DNA from: Poseidonocella sp. HB161398
GTDB lineage: Bacteria > Pseudomonadota > Alphaproteobacteria > Rhodobacterales > Rhodobacteraceae
Reading direction: 5' to 3'
Length of the DNA: 64,000 nt
Assembly (NCBI RefSeq): GCF_005870025.1
Contig: NZ_VATA01000018.1
Location: 1 to 64,000, forward strand
Made by a program: the position numbers and the translations under genes. This document shows positions 8,041 through 16,683 of the stretch, in pieces. How positions within the stretch are numbered: the first letter of the stretch is position 1; each line of letters begins with the position of its first letter. Below the pieces are notes generated by a model. That model did not search any database and was not told the DNA's origin. It worked only from the letters and a program-made list of their open reading frames with translations.

Positions 8041-10037
8041 GCGAGCGCGTCCTTGGCTTCGTTTGCCTCGACATCCTTGGCAGGAATGTAGAAGTCGCGG
8101 TCATAGTTGAAGGTATGGGCGATCCCGTAGGCGACGCAGCCGATGAAGCTGATGATCGCCAGCCACCACATGTACCAGATCATCGCGAAGCCGAAGACCG
8201 TGGCCATGGCCGCCAGCACGATGCCGGAGGACGTGCCCTTGGGCATGTGGATGTCGTGGAAATGGCCCGACCACTTGAAGCCCTGCTCTTTCATCTTCCA
8301 GAACATGTCGCGGCCGGTGACCTGGACATCCTCGGGGAAGTTGTAGGGCGCCACCGGCGACTGGGTCGCCCAGTCGAGGGTCCGCGCGTTCCACGGATCC
8401 GGGCCGCAGGCCAGCTTCTTGCGGTTCACCACCGAGACGAAGCCGCCGATGAAGCCGCAGGCGATGCCGCCGAGGATCAGCACCGCGCCGAAGGCGGCGA
8501 CGATGAAGTAGATCTGCCAGGCGGTGTCCATGTAGGCGTTCATCCGGCGGGTCACGCCCATCAGGCCGAGCGCGTAGAGCGGCATGAAGGCGAAGTAGAA
8601 GCCGACGAACCAGAGCCAGAAGCTGCGGCGCATCCAGGTGTCGTCGAGCTTGAAGCCGAAGGCCTTGGGCCACCAGTAGCTGACCGCGGCATAGACGCCG
8701 AAGACCACGCCGCCGATGATCACGTTATGGAAGTGCGCGATCAGGAAGAGCGTGTTGTGCAGCTGGAAGTCGACCGGGGGAACGGCCAGCAGGACGCCGG
8801 TCATGCCGCCGATGGTGAAGGTCACGATGAAGCCGATGGTCCAGAGCATCGGGGTCTCCATGCGGACCGAGCCCTTGTACATCGTGAAGATCCAGTTGAA
8901 GACCTTCACCCCTGTCGGCACCGCGATGATCATCGTGGTGATGCCGAAGAAGGCATTCACGCTGGCGCCGGAGCCCATGGTGAAGAAGTGGTGCAGCCAC
9001 ACGACGAAGCTGAGCACCATGATGCAGGCGGTCGCCCAGACCATGGTCTTGTAGCCGAAGATCGGCTTGCCCGAGAAGGTCGCGACGATTTCCGAGAACA
9101 CGCCGAAGATCGGCAGGATCAGGATGTAGACCTCCGGGTGGCCCCAGATCCAGATGAGGTTGACGTACATCATCGCATTCCCGCCCATGTCATTGGTGAA
9201 GAAATGCGTGCCGATGTAGCGGTCGAGGGTCAGCATGGTGAGCGTGGCGGTCAGCACCGGGAAGGCGGCCACGATCAGGAAGTTGGTGCAGAGCGTCGTC
9301 CAGGCGAAGATCGGCATGTCGAAGAGGCGCATGCCGGGCGCGCGCATCTTCAGGATGGTCGCGACCATGTTGATCCCGGACAATGTCGTCCCGATCCCGG
9401 CGATCTGCAGCGACCACAGGTAGTAGTCCATCCCCGGCCCTGTCGAGAAGCTCGCCCCCGACAATGGCGGGAAGGCCAGCCAGCCGACCCGGGCGAATTC
9501 GCCGATGAAGAGCGAGAGGTTCACCAGGATCGCGCCTGCAACCGTCATCCAGAAGGAGAAGTTGTTCAGGAACGGGAAGGCCACGTCGCGCGCGCCGATC
9601 TGCAGCGGCATGACGTAGTTCATGATCCCGGTGATGAAGGCCATCGCCACGAAGAAGATCATGATGACGCCATGCGCCGTGAAGACCTGGTCGAAGTGGT
9701 GCGGCGGCAGGTAGCCCTCCGCGCCGCCGGCCGCCATGGCCTGCTGCGCCCGCATCATGATCGCGTCGGCGAAGCCGCGCACGAACATGATGAAGCCGAG
9801 CGCCATGTACATGATGCCGATCTTCTTGTGGTCGATCGTGGTGACCCAGTCATGCCAGAACGGGCCCCAGAGCCGGAACTTGGTCATCAGGATCAGCACG
9901 GCGAGGCCGCCGAGCGCGATGGCCGCGAAGGTGCCGACCAGGATCGGCTCGTGATAGGGGATCCAGTCCCAGGTCAGCCGCCCGAAGATCGGAGACCACG
10001 TCTCGGGAGGGGAGGTGTGGGCGAGTTCAGTAGCCAT
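8037..10037 (-). CDS. cyoB: Cytochrome o ubiquinol oxidase subunit I
   Basis: A 666-residue heme-copper oxidase subunit I, the length of CyoB. Heme and copper ligands can be read: [11 protein letters not shown] for a low-spin heme histidine, [13 protein letters not shown] with the CuB histidine and cross-linked tyrosine, WLHHFFTMG with the other two CuB histidines, and [11 protein letters not shown] with the heme histidines. The first helix region [10 protein letters not shown] and the [13 protein letters not shown] start of the core are typical of quinol oxidases. It reduces oxygen with quinol electrons and pumps protons. The start overlaps the cyoA end by 11 bp. Confidence 0.96.
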   Translation of the reverse strand: MATELAHTSPPETWSPIFGRLTWDWIPYHEPILVGTFAAIALGGLAVLILMTKFRLWGPFWHDWVTTIDHKKIGIMYMALGFIMFVRGFADAIMMRAQQAMAAGGAEGYLPPHHFDQVFTAHGVIMIFFVAMAFITGIMNYVMPLQIGARDVAFPFLNNFSFWMTVAGAILVNLSLFIGEFARVGWLAFPPLSGASFSTGPGMDYYLWSLQIAGIGTTLSGINMVATILKMRAPGMRLFDMPIFAWTTLCTNFLIVAAFPVLTATLTMLTLDRYIGTHFFTNDMGGNAMMYVNLIWIWGHPEVYILILPIFGVFSEIVATFSGKPIFGYKTMVWATACIMVLSFVVWLHHFFTMGSGASVNAFFGITTMIIAVPTGVKVFNWIFTMYKGSVRMETPMLWTIGFIVTFTIGGMTGVLLAVPPVDFQLHNTLFLIAHFHNVIIGGVVFGVYAAVSYWWPKAFGFKLDDTWMRRSFWLWFVGFYFAFMPLYALGLMGVTRRMNAYMDTAWQIYFIVAAFGAVLILGGIACGFIGGFVSVVNRKKLACGPDPWNARTLDWATQSPVAPYNFPEDVQVTGRDMFWKMKEQGFKWSGHFHDIHMPKGTSSGIVLAAMATVFGFAMIWYMWWLAIISFIGCVAYGIAHTFNYDRDFYIPAKDVEANEAKDALA

Positions 10038-11112
10038 TGGTTTGCTCCGGGGTCGTGCGGCACAGCAGGTCCGGATCGGACTTCAGCATGGCCAGGAGGT
10101 AGGCATCGTCGATGTCGGAGAAGTTCTGCGCGCTCTCTTCCGAGGAGGGCAGCAGGTTGCCGAAGCCGTCGACGGCGCGCTTCTCGTCGTATTCGAAGAG
10201 CGGTTCCAGGGCGATGCCGTCGAGGCCGCCGCCGCCCTGCTCGTCGATCATCATCATCTGGTCCATGCAGATCTGCCCCTCTTCCACGCACATGCCGCGG
10301 ATGCGGTCGAAGAGACCGTCGGTCACGGAGGCGTAGAAATGCACCGGCTCGGCGATGGTCGGCTTCTCGAGCTCCAGGTAGGAGGCACGGGTCAGCTCGG
10401 CGCCATCGGCGCGGGCCTTCTCGACCCAGGCGTCGAAATCGCCCTCTTCCATCGACAGCGTGTCGAAGGTCATCCAGGAGAAGCCCGGACCGGAATAGTG
10501 CGCGGAGCGCCCGGCGAAGGTGCCGGTCTCGTCGGCGATCAGGTGGAGCTTGGTCTCCATCCCGGCCATCGAGTAGATCATGCCGCCGAGCGCGGGCACC
10601 GAGAAGGTGTTCATCACGGTGGAGGAGGTCAGGCGGAAATTGACCGGACGGCCTTCGGGGATCGCCAGCTCGTTGACAGAGGCGATGCCGTATTGCGGAT
10701 AGATGAAGAGCCATTTCCAGTCGAGCGAGACCGCTTCGACTTCGATCGGCTCAGCCGCCACGTCGAGCGGGCGGTAGGGGTCGAGTTTGTGGGTATAGAC
10801 CCAGGTCAGCCAGCCCAGGACGAGGATGATGACGATCGGACCGCCCCAGACAATCGCCTCGAGCTTGTTCGAGTGCGCGAATTCGGGTTCGTAATCCGAT
10901 TTGTCCTCGCGGTCGGCGCGGTACTTCAGCGGGAAGTAGACGGCCATGAAGAGGACGGGGATGATGACGATCAGCATGAGAAGCGTAGAGATCACAAGCA
11001 GATCGCGTTGCTGCGCCCCGACCCAACCGGCGGGATGCAGCACGTCGAACTGACACCCGGAAAGGGCGGCGGCCGCGACGGCCAGCAGGACGGTTTGCAG
11101 GAGAGTTTTCAC
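10027..11112 (-). CDS. cyoA: Cytochrome o ubiquinol oxidase subunit II (lipoprotein)
   Basis: A 361-residue lipoprotein. I choose the GTG at 11112, preceded by GAGAGG with a five-base spacer, because it yields a compact signal peptide [20 protein letters not shown] with the lipobox cysteine at residue 20; the longer frame from 11181 would bury this signal. Two further helices follow, then a periplasmic cupredoxin domain. The CuA-binding Cys/His cluster of cytochrome c oxidases is not present, in agreement with a quinol enzyme. It is the first gene of the minus-strand operon cyoABCD-SURF1; no cyoE (heme O synthase) gene is included. Confidence 0.92.
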   Translation of the reverse strand: MKTLLQTVLLAVAAAALSGCQFDVLHPAGWVGAQQRDLLVISTLLMLIVIIPVLFMAVYFPLKYRADREDKSDYEPEFAHSNKLEAIVWGGPIVIILVLGWLTWVYTHKLDPYRPLDVAAEPIEVEAVSLDWKWLFIYPQYGIASVNELAIPEGRPVNFRLTSSTVMNTFSVPALGGMIYSMAGMETKLHLIADETGTFAGRSAHYSGPGFSWMTFDTLSMEEGDFDAWVEKARADGAELTRASYLELEKPTIAEPVHFYASVTDGLFDRIRGMCVEEGQICMDQMMMIDEQGGGGLDGIALEPLFEYDEKRAVDGFGNLLPSSEESAQNFSDIDDAYLLAMLKSDPDLLCRTTPEQTNGY

Positions 11113-11645
11113 ACGTACCTCTCGGTTTTGGACGAGAGGACATCGTGTCGTTGATCCTCTCTCAAGGAAGCACAGGCGCACCCGTTTGGCACGCCAGGAA
11201 CTGGGCGCGCGATACGCGTGACCCTGAGTTGGGCGTAGGTGTCACGCTGTCGCATTTTCTGCAACTGCAAAACACATTGCAGGCCATTGATACGATTTCA
11301 CTTTCGCGAAAAGCGATGTCAAAGGCGCAGGATTTGCGCGACACGGGCGCAAACTTTCCAAGCTTAACAATGCCGAAGAAGCGCCAGAGGGAGCTTTGAC
11401 GCAGGCCCCTTCCGGCAGATCACAATTTCCGTGAGCACAGCTTGAAAAGCCGCTCCGGCCGCTTAGCCTCCCGGCGGGCGCATGGCGGATTTCCGCTCAG
11501 TGCAGGGCTTTGCGACTCCCCCCGGTTGAACTCCTCCGCGCGGCTCGCCGCGGCCGCACGCGCCCCGGTTATGTTGTGTCCGACATTTGTTGATTGACAG
11601 AACAATCATGCGCGGGAATTGTTGAGGCAACAGGGAGGAGATTCG
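11113..11645. other. Divergent intergenic region between cyoA and the aromatic operon
   Basis: About 530 bp without a convincing gene. It must hold the promoter of cyoABCD (minus) and that of the operon starting at 11646 (plus). I see an inverted repeat at 11591-11608 (listed separately) close to the plus-strand gene, and the smaller TGTTG-AGG-CAACA just ahead of the ribosome site GGGAGGAG. A TTTCGCGAAA palindrome lies near 11301. I could not assign a clear -35/-10 pair for either direction. Confidence 0.6.
11591..11608. promoter_or_regulatory. Candidate MarR-type operator
   Basis: TGATTG at 11591-11596 and CAATCA at 11603-11608 form a perfect 6-6-6 inverted repeat. It is 38 bp ahead of the first gene of an operon that encodes its own MarR regulator, and AT-rich inverted repeats of this size are usual MarR targets. 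The link is inferred. Confidence 0.45.
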
Positions 11646-12410
11646 ATGCAAATCGGAGGAGCTGTGGCGCTGGTGACAGGCGCCGGCAGCGGGCTCGGCG
11701 CGGCAACCGCGCAGAGGCTCGCCGGAGAGGGCGCGACCGTCGCCGTTCTGGACCGCAGCGAAGAGGCGGCGCGCGACGTTGCCGCCGGGATCGGCGGCAT
11801 GGCCTATGCCGCGGACGTCACCGACAGCGCCGCGCTGGAGCGGGTCTTCGCCGATCTTGCCGAACGGAATGCCGTGCCGCGCATTGCGGTCTCCTGCGCC
11901 GGGATCGGCACGGCCCAGCGGATCCTGCCGCGCGACGGCAGCCTGACCATCGAGCTTTTCGAGCGCACCGTCCGCGTCAACCTGATCGGCACCTATGCCG
12001 TCATGAACCTGGCCGCCCGCGCGATGGCCGCGCTGGAGCCGCTCGACGGCGACGGCGCCCGCGGCGTGATCGTCAATACCGCCTCGGTCGCGATCGAGGA
12101 CGGGCAGATCGGCCAGGCCGCCTATTCCGCCTCCAAGGGCGGGGTCGCCTCGATGACCCTGCCGGCCGCGCGCGAATTCGCCCGCTTCGGCATCCGCGTC
12201 ATGGCGATCGCCCCGGGCATCTTCGAGACCGCGATGAGCGCGGGCCTGCCGGACGAGGTGCGCGCCGAGATCACGAAGAACGTCCCCTTCCCCTCGCGGA
12301 TGGGGCAGCCCCGCGAATACGCCCAGCTGGTGCAGGCGATCGTCGAGAACCCGATGCTGAACGGCTCCGTCATCCGGCTGGACGGGGCAGCGAGGATGCC
12401 GCCGAAATGA
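11646..12410 (+). CDS. SDR family 3-hydroxyacyl-CoA dehydrogenase-like oxidoreductase
   Basis: A 254-residue short-chain dehydrogenase. It has the cofactor motif TGAGSGLG near residues 12-19, an Asp after the second strand (VLDRSEE) that favours NAD, CAGIG around residue 85, NTASVA with the catalytic Ser, and YSASKGG with the Tyr-x-x-x-Lys pair. The overall pattern, including the VIVNTASVAIEDGQIGQAAYSASKGG block, matches the type-2 3-hydroxyacyl-CoA dehydrogenase subgroup. The start follows GGGAGGAG. In this operon it would oxidise a 3-hydroxy-3-aryl-propanoyl-CoA to the 3-keto thioester, the role proposed for CouN in Rhodococcus (inference). Confidence 0.88.
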   Translation: MQIGGAVALVTGAGSGLGAATAQRLAGEGATVAVLDRSEEAARDVAAGIGGMAYAADVTDSAALERVFADLAERNAVPRIAVSCAGIGTAQRILPRDGSLTIELFERTVRVNLIGTYAVMNLAARAMAALEPLDGDGARGVIVNTASVAIEDGQIGQAAYSASKGGVASMTLPAAREFARFGIRVMAIAPGIFETAMSAGLPDEVRAEITKNVPFPSRMGQPREYAQLVQAIVENPMLNGSVIRLDGAARMPPK

Positions 12411-12424
12411 AGAAGGACACCCCC

Positions 12425-13192
12425 ATGGCCGATGACATGCTGAAGGTCGGAATCGACGGCGCGATCGCCACGCTGACCATGAACCGCCCCGCCAAGCGCA
12501 ACGCGATGTGCGACGAGCTGATGGAGCTGATCGACGGCTTCTTCCGCGCCCCGCCCGAGGGCGTGCGCGTGGTGATCCTGACCGGGACCGAAGGCCATTA
12601 CTGCTCGGGGCTCGACCTGTCCGAGCATGTCTCGCGCGATGCGGAGGGCACCATGCGCCACAGCCGCAACTGGCACCGGGTGATGGAGACGATCCGCTAT
12701 TCCGGCCTGCCGGTGATCTCGGCGATGTTCGGCGCGGTGATCGGCGGCGGGCTCGAGATGGCCTGCGCCACGCATGTGCGCATCGCCGAGCCCTCCACCG
12801 TCTTCCAGCTGCCCGAGGGGATGCGCGGCATCTTCGTCGGCGGCGGCGCCACGGTCCATGTCGGCCGGATCATCGGCGCCGACCGGATGTGCGAGATGAT
12901 GCTGACCGGGCGCAAGTTCGGCGCCGAGGAGGGCTTCATGCTGGGGCTAACCCACTACACCGTGGGCGAGGGCGAGGCGATGCCGCTGGCGCGGAAGCTG
13001 GCGGCGAAGATCGCGAAGAACGCCACGCTGTCGAATTACATGATGATCCAGGCGATCAGCCGGATCGACGACATGAGCCGGTCGGACGGCCTCTTCGCGG
13101 AGAGCCTCTGCGCCGCGGTCAGCCAGACCAGCCCGGATGCAGAGGAGGGGCTGAAGGCCTTCCTCGAGAAGCGCGCCCCGGTGTTCCGCTAG
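12425..13192 (+). CDS. Enoyl-CoA hydratase/crotonase family protein
   Basis: A 255-residue crotonase (261 if it begins at the ATG at 12407 that overlaps the preceding stop). The oxyanion-hole segments are visible as KRNAM with HYCSGLDLS, and IGGGLEMACATH. Both catalytic glutamates of true hydratases appear to be present: one in GGGLEMA and one in QLPEGMRG. I favour 12425 because AAGAAGGA lies seven bases upstream. In the operon it would hydrate a hydroxycinnamoyl-CoA; whether it stops at hydration or also performs the retro-aldol step of ferulate catabolism cannot be decided from sequence, but the adjacent dehydrogenase suggests hydration only. Confidence 0.88.
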   Translation: MADDMLKVGIDGAIATLTMNRPAKRNAMCDELMELIDGFFRAPPEGVRVVILTGTEGHYCSGLDLSEHVSRDAEGTMRHSRNWHRVMETIRYSGLPVISAMFGAVIGGGLEMACATHVRIAEPSTVFQLPEGMRGIFVGGGATVHVGRIIGADRMCEMMLTGRKFGAEEGFMLGLTHYTVGEGEAMPLARKLAAKIAKNATLSNYMMIQAISRIDDMSRSDGLFAESLCAAVSQTSPDAEEGLKAFLEKRAPVFR

Positions 13193-13276
13193 GGCCTGCC
13201 AGGCCTTTCCGCCGGAGGGAGAGCGGCGGGAGGGCGAAAGACGGAAATGACGGTCATTTTTCAGGGAGGAAACATG

Positions 13277-14317
13277 ATGACCAGACTGACCCGCCGTGCC
13301 GCACTGACCGCGATGGGCGCCGCCCTTGCCACGCCGGCCTTCCTGCGCCGCGCGCAGGCGGCCGAGGTGACGCTCAGGCTGCACCATTTCCTGCCCGGCG
13401 TCGCGCCGATGCAGAGCCAGTTCTTCGAGCCCTGGGCCAAGGAGATCGCCGAGGCCTCCGACGGCGCGATCGAGATCCAGATGTTCCCCTCGATGCAGCT
13501 CGGCGGCAAGCCGCCCCAGCTGGCCGACCAGGTCCGCCAGGGCATCTGCGACATCGCCTGGACCCTGCCCGTCTACACCCCCGACCGCTTCCCCGTGGCC
13601 GAGACCATGTCCCTGCCCTTCATGGTCCGGAATGCCGAGAAGACCTCGATCGCCATGGACCAGCTGATGCGGGAATTCGGCGGGGACGAGTACCGGGGGA
13701 TGAAGCCCCTGGCCTTCCACGCCCATGACGGCGGCAAGCTGCATACCCGCGGCAAGCCGATCACCAGCCAGGCCGACATGCAGGGCATGCGGCTGCGCGC
13801 GCCGAACCAGGCGACCGGCGACCTGCTGGCCGGGCTGGGCGCCGAGACCGTGTTCTTCCCGGTGACCGAGATGGTCGTCGGCCTCTCCAACGGGCTGATC
13901 GACGGCTGCTGCCTGCCCTTCGAGGTGGTCCCGGCCTTCAAGCTGCAGGAGCTGACCCAGTTCTCCGCCGTCCCGGCCGAGGGCGCGCGCGGACTATATA
14001 CCAACACCTTCGCGCTCTTGATGAGCGAGCGGACCTATGACCGGCTGTCGCCCGACCTGCAGAAGGTGATGGACGACGCCTCGGGCCCGCAGCTGAGCCA
14101 GCGGATCGGCGCGCAGTTCGACACGTTCGAGGCCTTCGGCAAGTCCAAGGTGATCGAGCAGGGCAACGAGATCGTCGAGATCCCGGCGGAGGAGATCGCC
14201 AAGTGGCAGGCGCAGGCGCAGCCGATCTACGATGGCTGGGTCTCGAAGCTCGACGATGACGGACTCGACGGCGCCGCCGTGCTGAAGCGCGCCAACGAGC
14301 TTCTGGACGCGGCCTGA
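13277..14317 (+). CDS. dctP: TRAP transporter substrate-binding protein, DctP family
   Basis: A 346-residue periplasmic receptor. The N-terminus TRLTRRAALTAMGAALATPAFLRRAQA is a signal peptide with an RR pair, probably Tat. The mature protein begins with VTLRLHHFLPGVAPMQSQFFEPWAKEI, the standard DctP fold opening, and GMRLRAPNQATGDLLAGLGA contains the conserved Arg that binds a carboxylate of the ligand. Two ATGs (13274 and 13277) follow GGAGGA; 13277 has the better spacing. A small perfect repeat AAATGAC-G-GTCATTT lies at 13245-13259 ahead of it. The ligand is likely an aromatic carboxylate, given the surrounding CoA ligase and esterase genes. Confidence 0.92.
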   Translation: MTRLTRRAALTAMGAALATPAFLRRAQAAEVTLRLHHFLPGVAPMQSQFFEPWAKEIAEASDGAIEIQMFPSMQLGGKPPQLADQVRQGICDIAWTLPVYTPDRFPVAETMSLPFMVRNAEKTSIAMDQLMREFGGDEYRGMKPLAFHAHDGGKLHTRGKPITSQADMQGMRLRAPNQATGDLLAGLGAETVFFPVTEMVVGLSNGLIDGCCLPFEVVPAFKLQELTQFSAVPAEGARGLYTNTFALLMSERTYDRLSPDLQKVMDDASGPQLSQRIGAQFDTFEAFGKSKVIEQGNEIVEIPAEEIAKWQAQAQPIYDGWVSKLDDDGLDGAAVLKRANELLDAA

Positions 14318-14321
14318 TCCG

Positions 14322-14861
14322 ATGGCCGAAAGCCTCCACTCCCCGCTGGAACAGGGGGGGCATTCCCCCCTGTTCCGCGGCCTCCACGCCCTGGCCACCG
14401 TCTCGGCCGGGCTCGGCGGCGCGGCGATCTTCGGGGCGGCGCTCTTCGTCACCGTCTCGGTGGTGCTGCGCAGCCTGGGGCTGGGCGGGATCCGCGGCGA
14501 TTTCGAGCTGGTGGAGCTGGTCTGCGCCGCCTGCGCCTCGCTCTTCCTGCCGCTCTGCCAGATCACCCAGGGCCATGTGATGGTCGATCTCTTCACCGCC
14601 TGGCTGCCCGGGCGGCTTCAGCGGCGGATGGACGGGCTCTGGATGCTGCTCTTCGCCATCGGCTGGGGGCTGGTCTGCTGGCGCCTGTCCCACGGGCTCT
14701 TCGAGATGCTCGACTACGGCGACCGCACCATGCTGCTCAAGGCCCCGCTCTGGTGGGTCTATGTCCCCGGCGTCTTCGGCACGGCGCTGGCCGCGCTGAT
14801 CGCCGTCCTGATGGCGCTGCCGCGCCTCTCTTCCGCCTTCCGTGTCCTGGAGTCCGGCTGA
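14322..14861 (+). CDS. dctQ: TRAP transporter small permease, DctQ family
   Basis: A 179-residue protein with four predicted helices, the DctQ size. The block EVELV-like FELVELVCAACASLFLPLCQITQGHVMVD matches the conserved second and third helices. It begins four bases after the dctP stop. Its first codons contain a 12-bp perfect hairpin (14348-14376), so translation or mRNA decay across this junction is probably regulated. Its last base overlaps the start of dctM (TGATG). Confidence 0.9.
   Translation: MAESLHSPLEQGGHSPLFRGLHALATVSAGLGGAAIFGAALFVTVSVVLRSLGLGGIRGDFELVELVCAACASLFLPLCQITQGHVMVDLFTAWLPGRLQRRMDGLWMLLFAIGWGLVCWRLSHGLFEMLDYGDRTMLLKAPLWWVYVPGVFGTALAALIAVLMALPRLSSAFRVLESG
14348..14376. 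promoter_or_regulatory. Perfect hairpin inside the 5' end of dctQ
   Basis: GGAACAGGGGGG at 14348-14359 pairs with CCCCCCTGTTCC at 14365-14376 around a five-base loop. It starts 26 bases after the dctQ ATG and 31 bases after the dctP stop. A stem this strong inside a coding start probably lowers dctQM output relative to dctP or protects the dctP message from 3' decay. Confidence 0.6.
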
Positions 14862-16183
14862 TGGATCCCTTCACCATAGCCCTCGTCATGGTCGCCGTGC
14901 TGCTGGGGCTGATCTTCCTGAGGATGCCGATCGCGCTGGCGATGGGCGCGGTCGGCGCCGCGGGCTACATGATCCTGGCCTCGCCCTATGCGCTGATGGC
15001 CTACATGAACACCGCCTGGGTCGACAAGTTCATGTCCTACGAGCTGGCCATCGTGCCGCTCTTCATCCTGATGGGGCACCTGGCGACGCGCACCGGCATC
15101 TCGGGCGCGATCTTCTCGGCCTCGAATGCCTGGATCGGGCATCTCAAGGGCGGGCTCGCCATGGCCTCGGTCATGGGCTGCGCGATGTTCGGCTCGATCT
15201 CGGGCTCCTCGCTCGCGACCGCCTCGACCATGGCCAAGGTCGCGCTGCCCGAGATGAAGAAGCACGGCTATTCCGGCGCGCTCTCCTCCGGGTCGCTGGC
15301 CGCGGGCGGCACGCTCGGCATCCTGATCCCGCCCTCGGTCGTGCTCATCATCTATGCGCTGCTGACCGAGCAGAACATCGTCAAGCTCTTCCTCGCCGCC
15401 ACCATCCCCGGCACGCTGGCCGTGATCGGCTTCTGCACCGCGATCGCGATCTATGTCCGGATCTTCCCCGAAGAGGGCCCGACCCACGGGAAGGCCGACA
15501 TGGCCACGCGGATGCGCGCGCTGCGGGACATCTGGCATGTCGTCGCCATCTTCGTGATCGTGCTCGGCGGGATCTATGGCGGCGTCTTCACCCCTGCCGA
15601 GGGCGCCTCGGTCGGCGTGACGCTGACGCTGGCCTTCGGCTTCCTCAAGGGCGGGCTGACGCCGAAGATGGTGCTTGAATGCCTGATCGAGACCGCGGCC
15701 TCGACCGCGATGATCTTCGCCATCGTCTTCGGCGCGGACATCTTCAACGTGGCGCTGGCGCTCTCGCGCATGCCCTCGGAAGTAGCCGGCTACTTCTCGG
15801 CGGCCGATATCGCGCCGATGGCCGTGCTGATGGCGATGATCGCCTTCTACCTGGTGATGGGCTGCGTGATGGACAGCCTGTCGATGATCCTCTTGACCGT
15901 GCCGGTCTTCTTCCCGACGGTCATGGCGCTGGATTTCGGCCTCCTGCCGGAGCAGCAGGCCATGTGGTTCGGCATCATCACCCTCGTCGTGGTGGAGATC
16001 GGGCTGATCACCCCGCCGGTGGGGATGAACCTCTTCGTCATCTCCTCGATGGCGCGGGACATCCCGATGAAGGCGATCTTCGCCGGCACCACCCCTTTCA
16101 TCCTGGCCGAAGCGGTCCGCATCGCGCTTCTCGTGGCGGTGCCGGGCTTCAGCTTCTGGCTGGTGGACCTCGTGACCGGATAG
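14861..16183 (+). CDS. dctM: TRAP transporter large permease, DctM family
   Basis: A 440-residue protein with about a dozen hydrophobic segments, as expected for DctM. Family landmarks include FGSISGSSLATASTMAKVALPEM, a GTLGILIPPSVVLIIYALLTEQNI block, and ITPPVGMNLFVISSMA near the C-terminus. The ATG at 14861 overlaps the dctQ stop; longer starts in the same frame would run back through dctQ. It forms the sodium-coupled channel of the TRAP importer. Confidence 0.94.
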   Translation: MDPFTIALVMVAVLLGLIFLRMPIALAMGAVGAAGYMILASPYALMAYMNTAWVDKFMSYELAIVPLFILMGHLATRTGISGAIFSASNAWIGHLKGGLAMASVMGCAMFGSISGSSLATASTMAKVALPEMKKHGYSGALSSGSLAAGGTLGILIPPSVVLIIYALLTEQNIVKLFLAATIPGTLAVIGFCTAIAIYVRIFPEEGPTHGKADMATRMRALRDIWHVVAIFVIVLGGIYGGVFTPAEGASVGVTLTLAFGFLKGGLTPKMVLECLIETAASTAMIFAIVFGADIFNVALALSRMPSEVAGYFSAADIAPMAVLMAMIAFYLVMGCVMDSLSMILLTVPVFFPTVMALDFGLLPEQQAMWFGIITLVVVEIGLITPPVGMNLFVISSMARDIPMKAIFAGTTPFILAEAVRIALLVAVPGFSFWLVDLVTG

Positions 16184-16196
16184 GAGCACAGACCCG

Positions 16197-16664
16197 ATGG
16201 CAGACCCGACCCCCCTTCCCCGCAGCGCCGCCGTGCCCACGGACGAGAACCTGCGCCAGTACGCCGGCTACAACATGAAGCGCGCCTACATGGCGGTGCG
16301 CGAGGACATGGCCCGCACGCTGGAGCCCCTGGGGCTGAGGACGGCGACCTTCTCGGCGCTCGCCATCATCACGGAGAATCCCGACATCACCCAGACCCAG
16401 CTGTCGCAGGCCATGGCCATCGACCGCTCGGGGGTGGTGGTGATCGTCGACCAGCTCGAGGAGGCCGAGCTGATCTCGCGCGGGCGGGTGCCGGGGGACC
16501 GGCGCTCCTACGCGCTGCGCGCCACCATCCGGGGGCGCAGGACCTGGAAAGAGGCGGAGCAGGCGGTCCGGGCGCACGAGGCCCGGCTGTTCTCGGCACT
16601 GACCGCGGAGGAGCGGGCGCTGCTGGGGGATCTGCTGCGCAGGATCACCGACACGGGCCAGTAG
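16197..16664 (+). CDS. MarR family transcriptional regulator
   Basis: A 155-residue winged-helix protein. The recognition helix region TQTQLSQAMAIDRSGVVVIVDQLE and the wing GDRRSYALRAT are typical of MarR. It lies inside the operon between the TRAP permease and the CoA ligase (13 and 19 bp gaps), so it is co-transcribed with its presumed targets. MarR regulators of hydroxycinnamate genes (CouR, FerC type) respond to the CoA thioester made by the ligase; this gene could play the same role, with the repeat at 11591-11608 as operator (inference). Confidence 0.88.
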   Translation: MADPTPLPRSAAVPTDENLRQYAGYNMKRAYMAVREDMARTLEPLGLRTATFSALAIITENPDITQTQLSQAMAIDRSGVVVIVDQLEEAELISRGRVPGDRRSYALRATIRGRRTWKEAEQAVRAHEARLFSALTAEERALLGDLLRRITDTGQ

Positions 16665-16683
16665 ACACGGGCCGAGGGAGGAC

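Noticed and set aside
8019-10643. Long plus-strand open frame opposite cyoB and cyoA
   Set aside because: Same kind of shadow frame; cyoA and cyoB on the other strand have all heme-copper oxidase motifs.
11251-11330. FNR-type site upstream of cyoA
   Set aside because: TTGATACGATTTCA has only one correct half site, so it was not accepted.
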